NCBI GenBank assembly: GCA_963585895.1
Contig: OY757911.1
Location: forward strand, 95,468,148-95,532,147
DNA from: Sepioteuthis lessoniana
Lineage: Eukaryota; Mollusca; Cephalopoda; Myopsida; Loliginidae
Direction of reading: 5' to 3'
DNA: 64,000 nucleotides
The translations under genes were made by a program, and so were the position numbers. Under the pieces are notes generated by a model. It was given only the letters and a program-made list of their open reading frames with translations, searched no databases and was not told where the DNA came from. Shown here piece by piece: positions 24,176 to 34,189 of the stretch. Position 1 is the first letter of the stretch. Each line of letters opens with the position of its first letter.

Positions 24176-24410
24176 ATTTTGGGTGCCCTCGTGGTGTAAT
24201 GGACAAAGCGCTGGGCTGCAGAATCATAGTAAGTGAGTTCGAATTTTAGTCACGCCATTATGTTCATTTTCGGACTAATACACTTGGGAAAGGTATGAAC
24301 TCTCTTATCCTCCCAGCTATGGGTTAAATAGTACCAATACTATCTTTCTACAGGGATGGATTTGACATTAAATAATCTAAGAAGGTTATATGCAATTAAG
24401 CAACAAAAAA
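24176..24410 (+). mobile_element. SINE family A, complete, with target duplication
   Basis: The head GCCCTCGTGGTGTAATGGAC carries a pol III A-box-like sequence, and GAGTTCGAATTTTAG is the B-box equivalent, so the 5' part is tRNA-derived. The body contains TTTTCGGACTAATAC, CCCAGCTATGGGTTAAATAGTA and GGATTTGACATTAAATAA. It ends in an A-run and is bracketed by ATACGACAGT at 24166-24175 and 24411-24420. Being non-coding, it depends on a LINE RT in trans. Cephalopod genomes are known to carry several tRNA-derived SINEs. I have not assigned a published name. Confidence 0.88.
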
Positions 24411-24420
24411 ATACGACAGT

Positions 24421-25149
24421 GTTCAAAGAAGTACAGGTATCACTCGAGAATACACTATCAGTAAATGAAAGTAATAAGAAAAGTGTAAATATATGAAAAG
24501 AACGCTTGTAAATATTGAATGTTATTGCTACAGAAACCCTGAAAGAGGCATATAATAGGATTTAATCCCACTAAAATGAAGCAGTAAACATCAAGGTTGG
24601 AAAGAAGTTATCTTTATCAAACAAAAACACAACCAAGATTTGTGAATAAAATACGTGATGAATATAAACATCTGTAAGTGGAGGATAAATGAATGCCATT
24701 TAAAAGGGAATGTTTTTTTTATTCATGTAATAAATCTAAGAACTCTTCAGGTCTATATCAGAACTAAGATGGTTTACGTCAGATTAATAGAAATATTATG
24801 GAGAGGTTTAAAAAGCATAAATCTTCGTTTAGAAATATAAAATTTGAGAATAATATGATGTTCCTGGTGTGTAAAGTTAAAAAAACAACAAAAAAAAAAA
24901 AAAACGAGAGAGAACCATAGATAAGTTATAAAATATTAAGGAAACAATATGTGTACAATAATGGTTCCGAAAGGTGTAATCAATGCCTCGAAGAAAAGTT
25001 TAAAAGTATGGAATTACCAAACTTAAACATAGTTGTAAATCATAAATAAAAAATTCTGAACTGTTGTCAAGAGATAAATACCTGCATCGCTTGATTAAAT
25101 TTTTTGTCAGGGAATAGTTTGAGAGTTCAGAGTTGTGTTTTTCTTTTAA
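24421..25149. other. Anonymous AT-rich stretch
   Basis: No gene is recognised. There is a poly-A run near 24890-24904. Confidence 0.5.
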
Positions 25150-25153
25150 ACAA

Positions 25154-25187
<34 letters not shown>
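25150..25187. repeat. (CTAT)n microsatellite
   Basis: About nine tandem CTAT tetranucleotides. Confidence 0.95.
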
Positions 25188-25221
25188 GAGTGAGAGATAG
25201 TGAGAAATACATATATGTAAA

Positions 25222-25460
25222 AATAAAAGACAAGTTGAGGGCGACCCGAAGACTTCTTTTTCGATAGCTACTTCACTGTGGTGTAATAAAGGGTGCTACT
25301 CCTTTCCTTGGATTGCTCTACTTTTCCCTTGATACGTACCTTATAATACTGAGTGTTAAGCAAGGAAGTATGAAGTACCATTTCTGAGTTTTTGATATAT
25401 GACTCGACCTAGGATTGAACCTCGGTCTCCCGAGCCACTAGTAAAATGAGCAGTAACGTA
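25222..25460 (-). mobile_element. SINE family C
   Basis: On the minus strand the tRNA-like head contains GGGAGACCGAGGTTCAATCC (B box) preceded by an A-box-like GAGTAG-type sequence. The body passes through TGCTTAACACTCAG and ends GGTCGCCCTCAACTT. It aligns by eye with 40260-40518 and 27445-27692. Confidence 0.8.
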
Positions 25461-25734
25461 TATTTACGCAGATATATTTATATACATTAATGTGTATATG
25501 CATATGAAAACATATATGTATATGTATATATGTTTATGTGTTCTATTATAGAGTTTAAAAGTGAGACTTATTTTTCTCTGAAGTGTTAATTGATTTTAGT
25601 GTTTTTTTATGCCTACAGATTATGGAATCGCGTTCACAAAACATTCATATTCACATTTTTTTGTGTCGGTGTGTCATTAAATACAATAAATTTTAAACGG
25701 ATCTATTTGACCTATATATGAGACCTTAACAAAT

Positions 25735-25892
25735 ACGACCACTTCCACCAGTGCGAACCTGGCCATATTGAAAAAAAAGGCTACTCAACACTCCTCAGAT
25801 CTCCAGAAATTAAACCTCACCCTCAGATGCATTTTAATGTCGTACCCAGAGGTCTTACCCCTCAGAAGCCGATACACTCAGCATATACTAAG
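25735..25892 (+). repeat. Repeat D, divergent copy
   Basis: CAGATCTCCAGAA..., CTCACCCTCAGATGCATTTT and GGTCTTACCCCTCAGAAGCC match parts of the better copy at 33190-33410. It is non-coding. It lacks the adjacent minisatellite seen at 33 and 45 kb. Confidence 0.5.
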
Positions 25893-26246
25893 TTCTGTCA
25901 TAAACTTCCAAGAATAAGAATAATGGGTTCTCAAGGTTTTAAGTAAAGGTGAAGATGTTATTTCGTTCAGAATCATCAATTTTAATAGGAACCAGATTCA
26001 AATCAAAACAATATTAAATTGACAATCCTCTCGACATAGCAAAGAGAAGACCATCATGCAAAAAAAGCGAAAACATGATATATTTATATGGATGAATTAC
26101 ACTTATTTTTTTTTTTACTCACCTCAAATATAAGCCTTTAGAAGATTTTTATTTATTTATTACTTGACTCAATTAACCTGCCCTGATGACCACAAGATGA
26201 AAATATATTTAACGGTCACCAATTTTCTCGATATCAGTATATATTT
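25893..26246. other. Anonymous AT-rich spacer
   Basis: No gene or named repeat is seen. Confidence 0.5.
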
Positions 26247-26535
26247 ACCTAACTCTTTTTGCACGAGTAAAATGCAATACAAGGTAATTTTTTAAGTCTA
26301 TAAAGATTGAACTAAGAGTTTTCCTTCTCCTTAACTCTTGATCTAAACAAACTACGGAACTTTATCCACCCTAACGTCTACCCATTGGTAGGGAGAGAAA
26401 CAGATGAATTAATACATTTCTTAGGGACATTTATAGGAAGTTAACTCAAACAATTTAAAGCAAGATTCGAACTCGGCTCATTTTCCTACTACAATAACTG
26501 CCACATAAAGCACGGTTCCTCGGTAGCAGCATAAT
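26247..26535 (-). mobile_element. SINE family B, diverged copy
   Basis: GAGTTTTCCTTCTCCTTAAC, CTACCCATTGGTAGGGAGAG and the tRNA-like end GATTCGAACTCG...CACGGTTCCTC match the reverse complement of the SINE-B copy at 44966-45256. It is more diverged than the other two copies, hence older. Confidence 0.72.
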
Positions 26536-26744
26536 TTACAAAATTTAAAATTCAGCGTAACGAATTTTTTATTTTTTTGACCAATGAAACAATTAGCCAA
26601 ATAAATGATACGAAAACGAAAACTGAACTTTCAAATTTAATCTAAACTAGACAAAAATTTTTACGCTCATTTTCCGAAATGTAACAGTATATTGAATCTG
26701 TTACCTATTGACTCTTAACAGCGAGTTATTGTGGATTTCGTAAA

Positions 26745-27090
26745 CAGGTTGTTCCAACTGTGTCAACAAGAGAACAGCGGAAGTAGATCACGTGATTTGA
26801 GAGCCGGAAGGAGAAGCGGAGGGTATGCGTATGCCTTATGATTATAATATACACGGATCTAACTTCCCCACTGCCGGCTTATAAGCAGAAAAGTGTTTAT
26901 TGGGGCCCTGAATATATACTTATACCGTGGTTAAGAAGGTATGGGGTCAATCATAGCAGTCCTTCGTCAGTCTTAGTCTGAGTGTTTCGTCTCTGGCCCC
27001 GTCTCACACTTATTGCCTATTCCACACCTTTCGAGTAATAAGAAGATATATATTTTATAATGAAATGTGTTATGATCTCTTCACCCCTTT
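26745..27090 (+). repeat. LTR-like dispersed repeat, copy 2 (diverged)
   Basis: GTTGTTCCAACTGTGTCAAC and GAGCCGGAAGG...TATGATTATAATATACACGG resemble the 13.0 kb copy. A TATA-like GGCTTATAAGC (near 26876) lies upstream of a possible poly(A) signal (AGTAATAAGAAG, near 27034). The region is GC-richer than its flanks. It may be a solo LTR, but ends are not defined. Confidence 0.35.
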
Positions 27091-27170
27091 AATCTTTCAT
27101 GGCTACACAACAAATCAATTCTGGGTCTATTGGAAGCTGAAAAAATAGAATCAGTGCCCATAATGTTTTA

Positions 27171-27231
<61 letters not shown>

Positions 27232-27258
27232 ACACACACAGACACACACACACACACA
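27171..27258. repeat. (CA)n microsatellite
   Basis: A CA run of about 43 units with single interruptions (CATA, CAGA). Confidence 0.97.
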
Positions 27259-27444
27259 TGTACATACTGTCTGCCCCCCCTCTCTTTCTAATATAAAAAA
27301 AGAATTGGTTTTAAATTCTGAACCATATTAGGGATATCTTAGAAGCCGCTTTCTAATTTTGTTTTCTATTATGTTATTTTTGCTTTGCTTTCTTTACTTT
27401 TTTAAGAATCAATCAATTTTATTACACCGTCTACAATATTGTAC

Positions 27445-27692
27445 TAGTTGGCGACCATAGTCTAGGGTGATCCGAAGGCTCCCTTTTCAATAGCTACTAT
27501 ACCGAGGTGTACGTCAGGGCACTACTGAATTGCTCCATTTTACTCTTGATACTGACCTTATAAGGCTGAATGTTAAGCAAGGATACATCAACTACTATTT
27601 TTGATTCTTTGGTATGACCTGACTTAGGATTGAACCTCGGTCGTCGGGACCATTGGCGAACACGCTACTCATTAGGCCAGTGGCCCGGTTAC
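27445..27692 (-). mobile_element. SINE family C
   Basis: On the minus strand the head reads GGCCTAATGAGTAGCGTGTT (A box) and GAGGTTCAATCCTAAG (B box). The body has TTAACATTCAGCC and CTCGGTATAGTAGC, ending in ATGGTCGCCAACTAG. It is the same structure as the 40.3 kb copy, with tRNA-derived head and no coding capacity. Confidence 0.85.
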
Positions 27693-28919
27693 ATAATACT
27701 CTCTGAAATATTAACTCCCAAATAAATGTAACGAAAATATTTGCAAGAATATTTAAGTTATATATATATATTACTTCCAGGTTCTAATCACTGAATGAGT
27801 TTAGGGACATTTTTTAATGACTGTGCAATTTCGGCATCACTTTTTTATGATAGTTCTTATTTGAACAAGCTGTTACACTTTCTATTAAATAAAAGTCAGA
27901 AAAGAAATATTTAACACCACAGTATATTAAACTGATAAATTTGCTAAAAATATGTTTGCTAGATTCAAAATGTCATGGTTCTAAACTATGAACCACTTTA
28001 GGGATATCTTAGAAACTGCTTTTCAATTTCTACATTGAATTTTTAAGCCTCCAGTCAATTGTATTTCGTTGTCTACGAGCTTTAAATAAATTGCAAAACT
28101 TGGAAAATGAGTTCCACATAAAAACAGGAAAATATCAGCTGGTTTCATGTCCTTGTCTTTCATTTCTTCCTAGATACTGGAAACTATTTTTCATCGAGTT
28201 CGCCTTTGGCTATTAACAATGGATGTGTTGGAAGAATATATAACAGAAACCTTGGTAACCTTCAAAATGTCAGACTAAATAAATTTCATTGAGGAAAATG
28301 TTTTTCCCTACGTTTCAGTGGATTCAGTGGAAGACCTTTCTAAAACCTGAACCAACTGATACTCTGCAGCGTTACAATTGAAATAGAAAACGACAACCTC
28401 AGTGAACGAGATGAAAAGACCATTTGCTGGAAAAGATGAAAACCATCGGTATTGGTAAATGTCTACGTCCAACCATTTGTCGAAAAGGCTACAGGACAGT
28501 CAGGTGAAGAATAAGTAGAAGAAATTCTTTTATATGTGCCCTACTGTCTAGGCCCTCAGGTTATCAATTTTTTATTCAATGGAATATTGCTAGTTTAATT
28601 AACAGTTCCAAAAGCTAAGAGATACCTAGCGTAATGTGGTATTTAGCGAGCTAAGAAAGAAGACAATTCGGAATGAATATGATTGCCACTGTGTAGTCTC
28701 TACTCTTGACGTTCATTCAAAATAAGCTATAATTAGTTAGCGACAACAGCTTCATCATCAAGATATTCAAGGAATCCAATGAAACATACCTCAAAGCGGA
28801 TTCAATAATCTATTACGAAGACAGCGTAAACTAATGGAAAAAGAGGTAAACATTTTTTTTGCCCCGAATAAGTATTGAATGATTCTGCATAAATAGAATA
28901 TAAGCATCGAACAAGTAAT
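27693..28919. other. Long anonymous AT-rich stretch
   Basis: No gene is recognised. A few phrases recur with 27.3 kb (GGGATATCTTAGAA, GAACCA), suggesting an old local or dispersed duplication around 27310-27350 and 27990-28030. Confidence 0.45.
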
Positions 28920-28986
<67 letters not shown>

Positions 28987-28996
28987 ACACACACAA
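28920..28996. repeat. (CA)n microsatellite
   Basis: A CA run of about 38 units. Minus-strand frames of Val-Cys repeats through it are artefacts. Confidence 0.97.
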
Positions 28997-29674
28997 GGGT
29001 AATATAATAATAAAGGTAAAATTTGACTAAGAAGCTGGCAATAGAAAAACACTGTCTACAGTAACACTTCACTGACCACTGAGCCAGGAACTTTTACTTA
29101 ACTATCTTTCCATACTATGGGCAGTATTTTCAACTCATGTCCCATGTGCCAAACATATGTTTAACTCCCGTGCAAACATTATTTGACTAAAACGTGCTTC
29201 TTTACCGTAAATTGTCTATGGCTTGTATTTTTCAACGACTAAAAATCAGAATGCAGAAAAATATTTAAGTCTAGAGTCTTCTGTTTGATTGTTGGCATTT
29301 TGGAATGCCTCAAAACATAGTTTACTTTATAAATTGAAGTGTGAAATTTTAATTAGCAAATTTGAGATATATTAAATGCTGCTAATTGTTGGTTGATAAA
29401 TTGGTTCCAATTTCAGTCATAATAGAGCGAGGAATGTCTAGGATAATTAGAAAGAAATTGGCAACCATAAATTTAAAAGAATTTCATATATTCTAAATGT
29501 AAAAAACATAGAAAATGTACAATAAATTAAAACATAAAACCGTCAGGAATGCTCGAACCTCATCAAAAAACACAAAGGAAATGTAAGTAATTTCCCGTAT
29601 ATACACAAAAATAGGTTTAAATAATCGAAATGTTGGCTGGCAAATATAGAATACGCCAATTAAGACATTTCTAA

Positions 29675-29675
<1 letters not shown>
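28997..29675. other. Anonymous AT-rich stretch
   Basis: No gene or named repeat is seen. Confidence 0.5.
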
Positions 29676-29722
<47 letters not shown>

Positions 29723-29731
29723 ATATATATC
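29676..29731. repeat. (AT)n microsatellite
   Basis: A TA run with one TTTA interruption, directly followed by repeat E. Confidence 0.95.
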
Positions 29732-29840
29732 TGCAGCAAGATATTCGACTGGCGTAAAGTCCGCAGAGTTTCAGTCCTAACTTGAAGTATCTCGCATGTT
29801 TGCCCACACAGTTGAGTTGTGATACAACGAACGAGTCTGT
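29732..29840 (+). repeat. Dispersed repeat E, copy 2
   Basis: This copy is the plus-strand partner of 14107-14222, sharing AAGATATTCGACTGG, GAAGTATCTCGCATGT and GTGATACAACGAA. It has no coding signal and the family is unknown to me. Confidence 0.7.
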
Positions 29841-30740
29841 CTGTAGATGTATATATAAAGCTCAATAACCGTGAAAGATCACGTTTAGATCAAAGATAAG
29901 CAAGCAATTATCAACACCGTTTGGTGAGTATCACTTTCTAGCCTATGGGACCATTAAGCTTTTTTTCATTTTTTAAAAATAAATCATACAATTACTGATA
30001 TTTTCGCAAATCTCTCTGACTTCTGGTTTAGGAATACGTTTTTTCTCTGTTTTAGAAAACAAGGGTAAGCTTGTATTCGTTCGGATCAGAATTATTTTTT
30101 TAATTAATATAAAACGGCATGTGAATAGAACCTCATTATTTTATATGTATTTTTAATAAGTCCCAAAATTAACCTCAACTACTGGATTCCCAGCATATAT
30201 ATATATATATATATATATATCCCAACTTTTAATCTGCAACTTGTATGGTGAAAGTGTAGTAAGCGGTTATGATTGATCAATCAATATAATGTCACAGTAT
30301 TCATTTCAATTACGAACAATTAGGATCATGGAGTGACCAGTGCACACTCTGTTTTTGCTTTTGAAATATTTTTTAAAAAATATCTCACTGTATGGACAAT
30401 ATTAGAATCTGGAGTACCTCAAGATTTTAATTTTTTTTAATCGATGAACCTGCAATTGTGAAATTTAACATCGTAGTACTATCGATTTTCAACTCGGAAC
30501 AGAATCATTTCAACACAACATGAAATGAGCACGAAAAGCTCTCTGTTTACTAACTAGATATTCACCAGTATTAAAATTATGTTTTCCACGGCAAACGCTC
30601 TGTGTGTACTGGTCCTAACCACCATAGTCATATCTGATCCTCTCTGGCAAAATATGTAAGACATTAGCTTGACGGAGCTACCATTACCATAAATCAAATT
30701 TCACTTGCTCTGTAATATAATTGCCGAAGGATTTCGTTTT
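29841..30740. other. Anonymous AT-rich stretch
   Basis: No gene is recognised. A short (AT)n lies at about 30197-30220. Confidence 0.5.
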
Positions 30741-31215
30741 ATATATCTTGCCTTTGGGTTTAGTTAGGCTGACAACCGTACGGCTCAGTGTATGAGTTAG
30801 TTAGGTGCAAACATGACTGCAGGTGTTCATGCACGCGTGAAGCGGACGTGTCATTCAGAAATGTCACAATAGAAACCCCAGATAGGAAACGGGCTAGGGA
30901 GTGGAAATGACGTCACGCACCGGAACCGTGCGCTGAGGATTTGGGGGATTAGATAAAAGTCAGAAAGTTGAGTTCTAGCGTCCGAAGAAGACGGTTGACT
31001 TTCGGAGCTCGCCGAGGCCTTGCGTCGGGTGCCGCGCGTGGTGGTGGTGGGAAGGCAGATGGAAAAGTTGTCATAGAAAGATTGTGTCTCTCTCTTCCTT
31101 GTGTCGAAAAACCTTTAAACTCAAAGGTAATAAAAAGTTTCGTACCTGAACATAGGAGTCGTAAGTGTTTTTCGTGTTTCGGGATTCCTATGTTATGTGC
31201 GTTATGGACATTATG
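30741..31215 (+). other. GC-rich LTR-like island
   Basis: This is the most GC-rich and CpG-rich stretch of the middle of the window (for example GGTGCCGCGCGTGGTGG, GAGCTCGCCGAGGCC). A TATA-like TTAGATAAAAGTC lies near 30950 and a possible poly(A) signal GGTAATAAAAAG near 31125. The layout fits an LTR or a host promoter with first exon. The 82-codon frame at 30968-31216 is not a recognised protein. Confidence 0.3.
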
Positions 31216-31321
31216 AACGTTTTGCGTACCAGTATGAATATGTTTATTTCACATATTCAAGTATGGCTATGTAACAGCACTACACATATAATTGTTTAAA
31301 ATGTGGGAAGTATGTCTACTG

Positions 31322-31323
<2 letters not shown>

Positions 31324-31384
<61 letters not shown>
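31324..31384. repeat. (AT)n microsatellite
   Basis: A pure TA run of about 30 units. Confidence 0.97.
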
Positions 31385-31385
<1 letters not shown>

Positions 31386-32690
31386 GTACTGTTCGAAAGT
31401 AATCATTCAATAACGTACGCCTAGTCAAAAGAAAGAATACCGACATGATTCCTTTGGCTAAAGCGTAAGAGTGCTCAATACACCAAGTAGAGTGAAATAC
31501 GAATACCTTCAGAATCAGAAAAGATCTCCCAAGGTTTCACCTAAGTGGATCATCAGGGTAATTCTGACAAAAGAAAGGTTGTACCAAGCTATATTTCATT
31601 GATTAAAAGGTCTTTTAATCAATAAAACTCCAAAACGTAGGACCAAACTACATTCTACTGCTGCTACGATAAAGTAACAAAATAATTCATACAGATTCAA
31701 TTCATTTGGAATGTCAATACACACTGTCATGTTGCAGAAAGGTTAAAATTTAAACTGAAATAAATATTAGACCACGAGGAACTGCTCAGATGTATGAAAT
31801 AATTCATTTTTTCATTTTAAGGTCCATGTTTCCGAAATAAACTCTTCTCCAGTTCAGTAAAGCTTTGACGTATAGTGCTATGGAGATTACTTAGTTGTAT
31901 ATTTATTTGATTAGTTTCCAATTGTTTTTTTATCCCTTACTTTATATTTCATCTTCAAGGAAGATTTTTCAAAGCTTTTGAAGTACGTATAATTTTTCTC
32001 CCATCAAACATTCTCTTGATTCCTGATTGGTTACTCTTACTGAATATGTTGTTTCTTTTTTGCCTAATTAATAATTAGTTTTGCACATTTCACAAATTTC
32101 AATCTTAATTGCTTTGCTTAAGATACTAATCATCTGTATTAGGGTTTACTTCTTTTTAACTTTTACCTCATCCAATTATATCAATAATTGATATTTGTTC
32201 AGATGTTGTGGATGTTCGTATCCTCATTTGCATTTTCCTGGAATATGATTAAAAAACTTCCGAAATTTTGAAATGAGAAAAAACAAATAAAAGTATTCCT
32301 GGCTTAATTCTTCAAAAGCAACTTGTGACGAAAAGAGACAAAAATCTTTATAAAGATAAAACTAATGAAATAAAAAATCATTATCTAATTCACAAGATTC
32401 ATAGTGGAAGAAAATACTGTCATAAAAGCCTATTTCTTTCTATATCACTAAATATTTCATCACTTTCTTACCATGCGTTAATTTTTTTTCCAATCATTTT
32501 GCAATGAATTTGAAGATAACCATTGCCCACAAAAATTGAACATTTGACTCGATTACGTTTGACATAGGTGATGAACTAAAAAAGAAAATGCAAAAAAAAA
32601 AAAAAAATTACCACAGCTAAATCTATTTACATGGAAATGCATACAATCAGATAGAATTGCATTGTGAAGTCGTGCAATATGTTGTTGATA
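31385..32690. other. Anonymous AT-rich stretch with a perfect palindrome
   Basis: No gene is seen. At 31598-31623 ATTGATTAAAAG and CTTTTAATCAAT form a perfect 12-bp inverted repeat with a 2-bp centre, which could extrude as a hairpin. Confidence 0.5.
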
Positions 32691-32694
32691 ACTC

Positions 32695-33190
32695 ATCTTT
32701 TGCACACAGGTAAATGTTTTCAAGGATTTCTATCAAACACGAAGAATTCTTTTTATGATTAATCATTTGTTTGCACACATTTAAATAGATATATGTATAT
32801 GATTTGTAAATAAATAGATTGTAAGTAATTTCATTTTTAAATGAGTTAAAACTGATTTCTTTGCAAAGTAGTAAATAATTTTGTTTCCACCCAGTTAAAT
32901 CGTTTCAATTGTTGATATTTATCACGTACAATTCTATTCAATATTAATCATTTGTTTAGATACAGTGAAGTGGTTACAAGTATTGCTATTAAACACTAAT
33001 AATACTTTTCAACATTATTAATTTGTTTCTGCACAGTTAATTGTTTCCATGTATTGTTATGTATTATTAACAATTCTATTATACAGCCATTTGTTTACAC
33101 ACAGATAAACTGTCAAAGATCTGTGGTTTACAATTAAATTTAACATAAGTCATTTGTTGGCACACAGTTTAAATTGTATTTGACAAATAG
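32695..33190 (+). repeat. Degenerate ~70-bp minisatellite, array 1
   Basis: At least six units begin TTTGTTTGCACACAGTTAAAT or a variant, continue GTTTCAAGTATTGCTATTAA, and end in TATTAATCA before the next TTTG. Unit starts lie near 32698, 32767, 32880, 32949, 33020, 33088 and 33151, giving periods of about 63-71 bases where regular. Units are strongly diverged, so the array is old. It runs straight into repeat D. Confidence 0.8.
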
Positions 33191-33410
33191 ATAGGACCCA
33201 ATCAGGTGCTATCACTCCGAGTCAGAGTGGACCGGAAAGCAATGTCACGGAAGAGCTTCTCCACATTCACCTAAGATCCAGAACTCTAGACTCACCATCA
33301 GATTGTTTAGTCATATCTAGGACATTCTTTGAAGTTGGTCTTACCCCTCTGCAAAGATGCACTTGGTGTATTCTACAGCCCCGGTCACTTAGGCAAGTAA
33401 TTTTGGTAAA
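33190..33410 (+). repeat. Repeat D, best copy
   Basis: It starts GGACCCAATCAGGTGCTATC and contains CATCAGATTGTTTAGTCATA and GTGTATTCTACAGCCCCGG. Its reverse complement is found at 44730-44955, and partial copies at 25.7 and 33.8 kb. There is no pol III box and no coding capacity. It is GC-richer than the minisatellite beside it. Confidence 0.75.
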
Positions 33411-33527
33411 GATTGTTTATTTAGTAAAATGGCATATCAGCTCTTGCAGGTTATTCAATGCGAAATCATGTTTATACAAAATATTTTTTAAGTGAATAGT
33501 TTGTTGGGAACATTTTTAAAAGCAGCC

Positions 33528-33750
33528 TGAGCTCATTTGTTTGCACACATTTATTACTATTGTTTTCTCAGAGTTAAATTGTTTCAAAAATTGCTATTAT
33601 TTGCATACAGTTAAATAGTTTCAAGTGCTACTATCAAGCAGTAATAGTTATATTTCCCGCAGTTATAGTGTTTCAAGCTTTGCTATCTAATTCTGATAAT
33701 TCAATTTAATAATAATCATTTTGTTTGCACACAGTTAAATACTTTCAAAC
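33528..33750 (+). repeat. Degenerate ~70-bp minisatellite, array 2
   Basis: This is the same repeat unit as array 1 (TTTGCATACAGTTAAATAGTTTCAAG, first 20 bases diagnostic), with about three to four units. It is separated from array 1 by repeat D and a short unassigned segment (33411-33527). Confidence 0.75.
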
Positions 33751-33935
33751 ACACTCATAGATGCAACCTTTAACAATATTATCACTCCTAATCAAAGGGG
33801 ACCTGACACTAATGTCAATGAAGTGGTTCTACACATTCAGATTATCTAGTGTAATATAGAGGACAAATTTTAGAGGAGGGTGTCTTACCTCTTAGCGAAG
33901 AAGCAGTCGGCGCATTCTACATTCGCAGGTGTAAT
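33751..33935 (+). repeat. Repeat D, second copy after array 2
   Basis: TATCACTCCTAATCAAAGGG, CACTAATGTCAATGAAG, GTCTTACCTCTTAGC and GGCGCATTCTAC align with the 33190-33410 copy. The order minisatellite then D is therefore repeated twice in tandem. Confidence 0.65.
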
Positions 33936-34189
33936 TTTATTGGTGTAAACATGTGATCAGATCAAATTGTATAGTAAATTCCAGCAAGATTTTAAATTTG
34001 ACCTTCTCCAGTACTGTTTCAGGATTGTGAAGGCAATTAGTAATTTCATTGTTTGACTTATAATGAGTTTTTAACACCAGTTTAAACTGATCATTTTTCA
34101 CGGGATTCTGAGGGATATCAAGTATATTCAACTCTCTCGAAAACCCCTTTGTATTCTAGCTGATTATCAACAAAGTTGTGGTCTGAATG

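Noticed and set aside
24185-24255. tRNA gene-like A and B boxes in the SINE heads
   Set aside because: Each is followed by a shared SINE body and recurs as a dispersed family. No tRNA with a complete cloverleaf and discriminator end was found.
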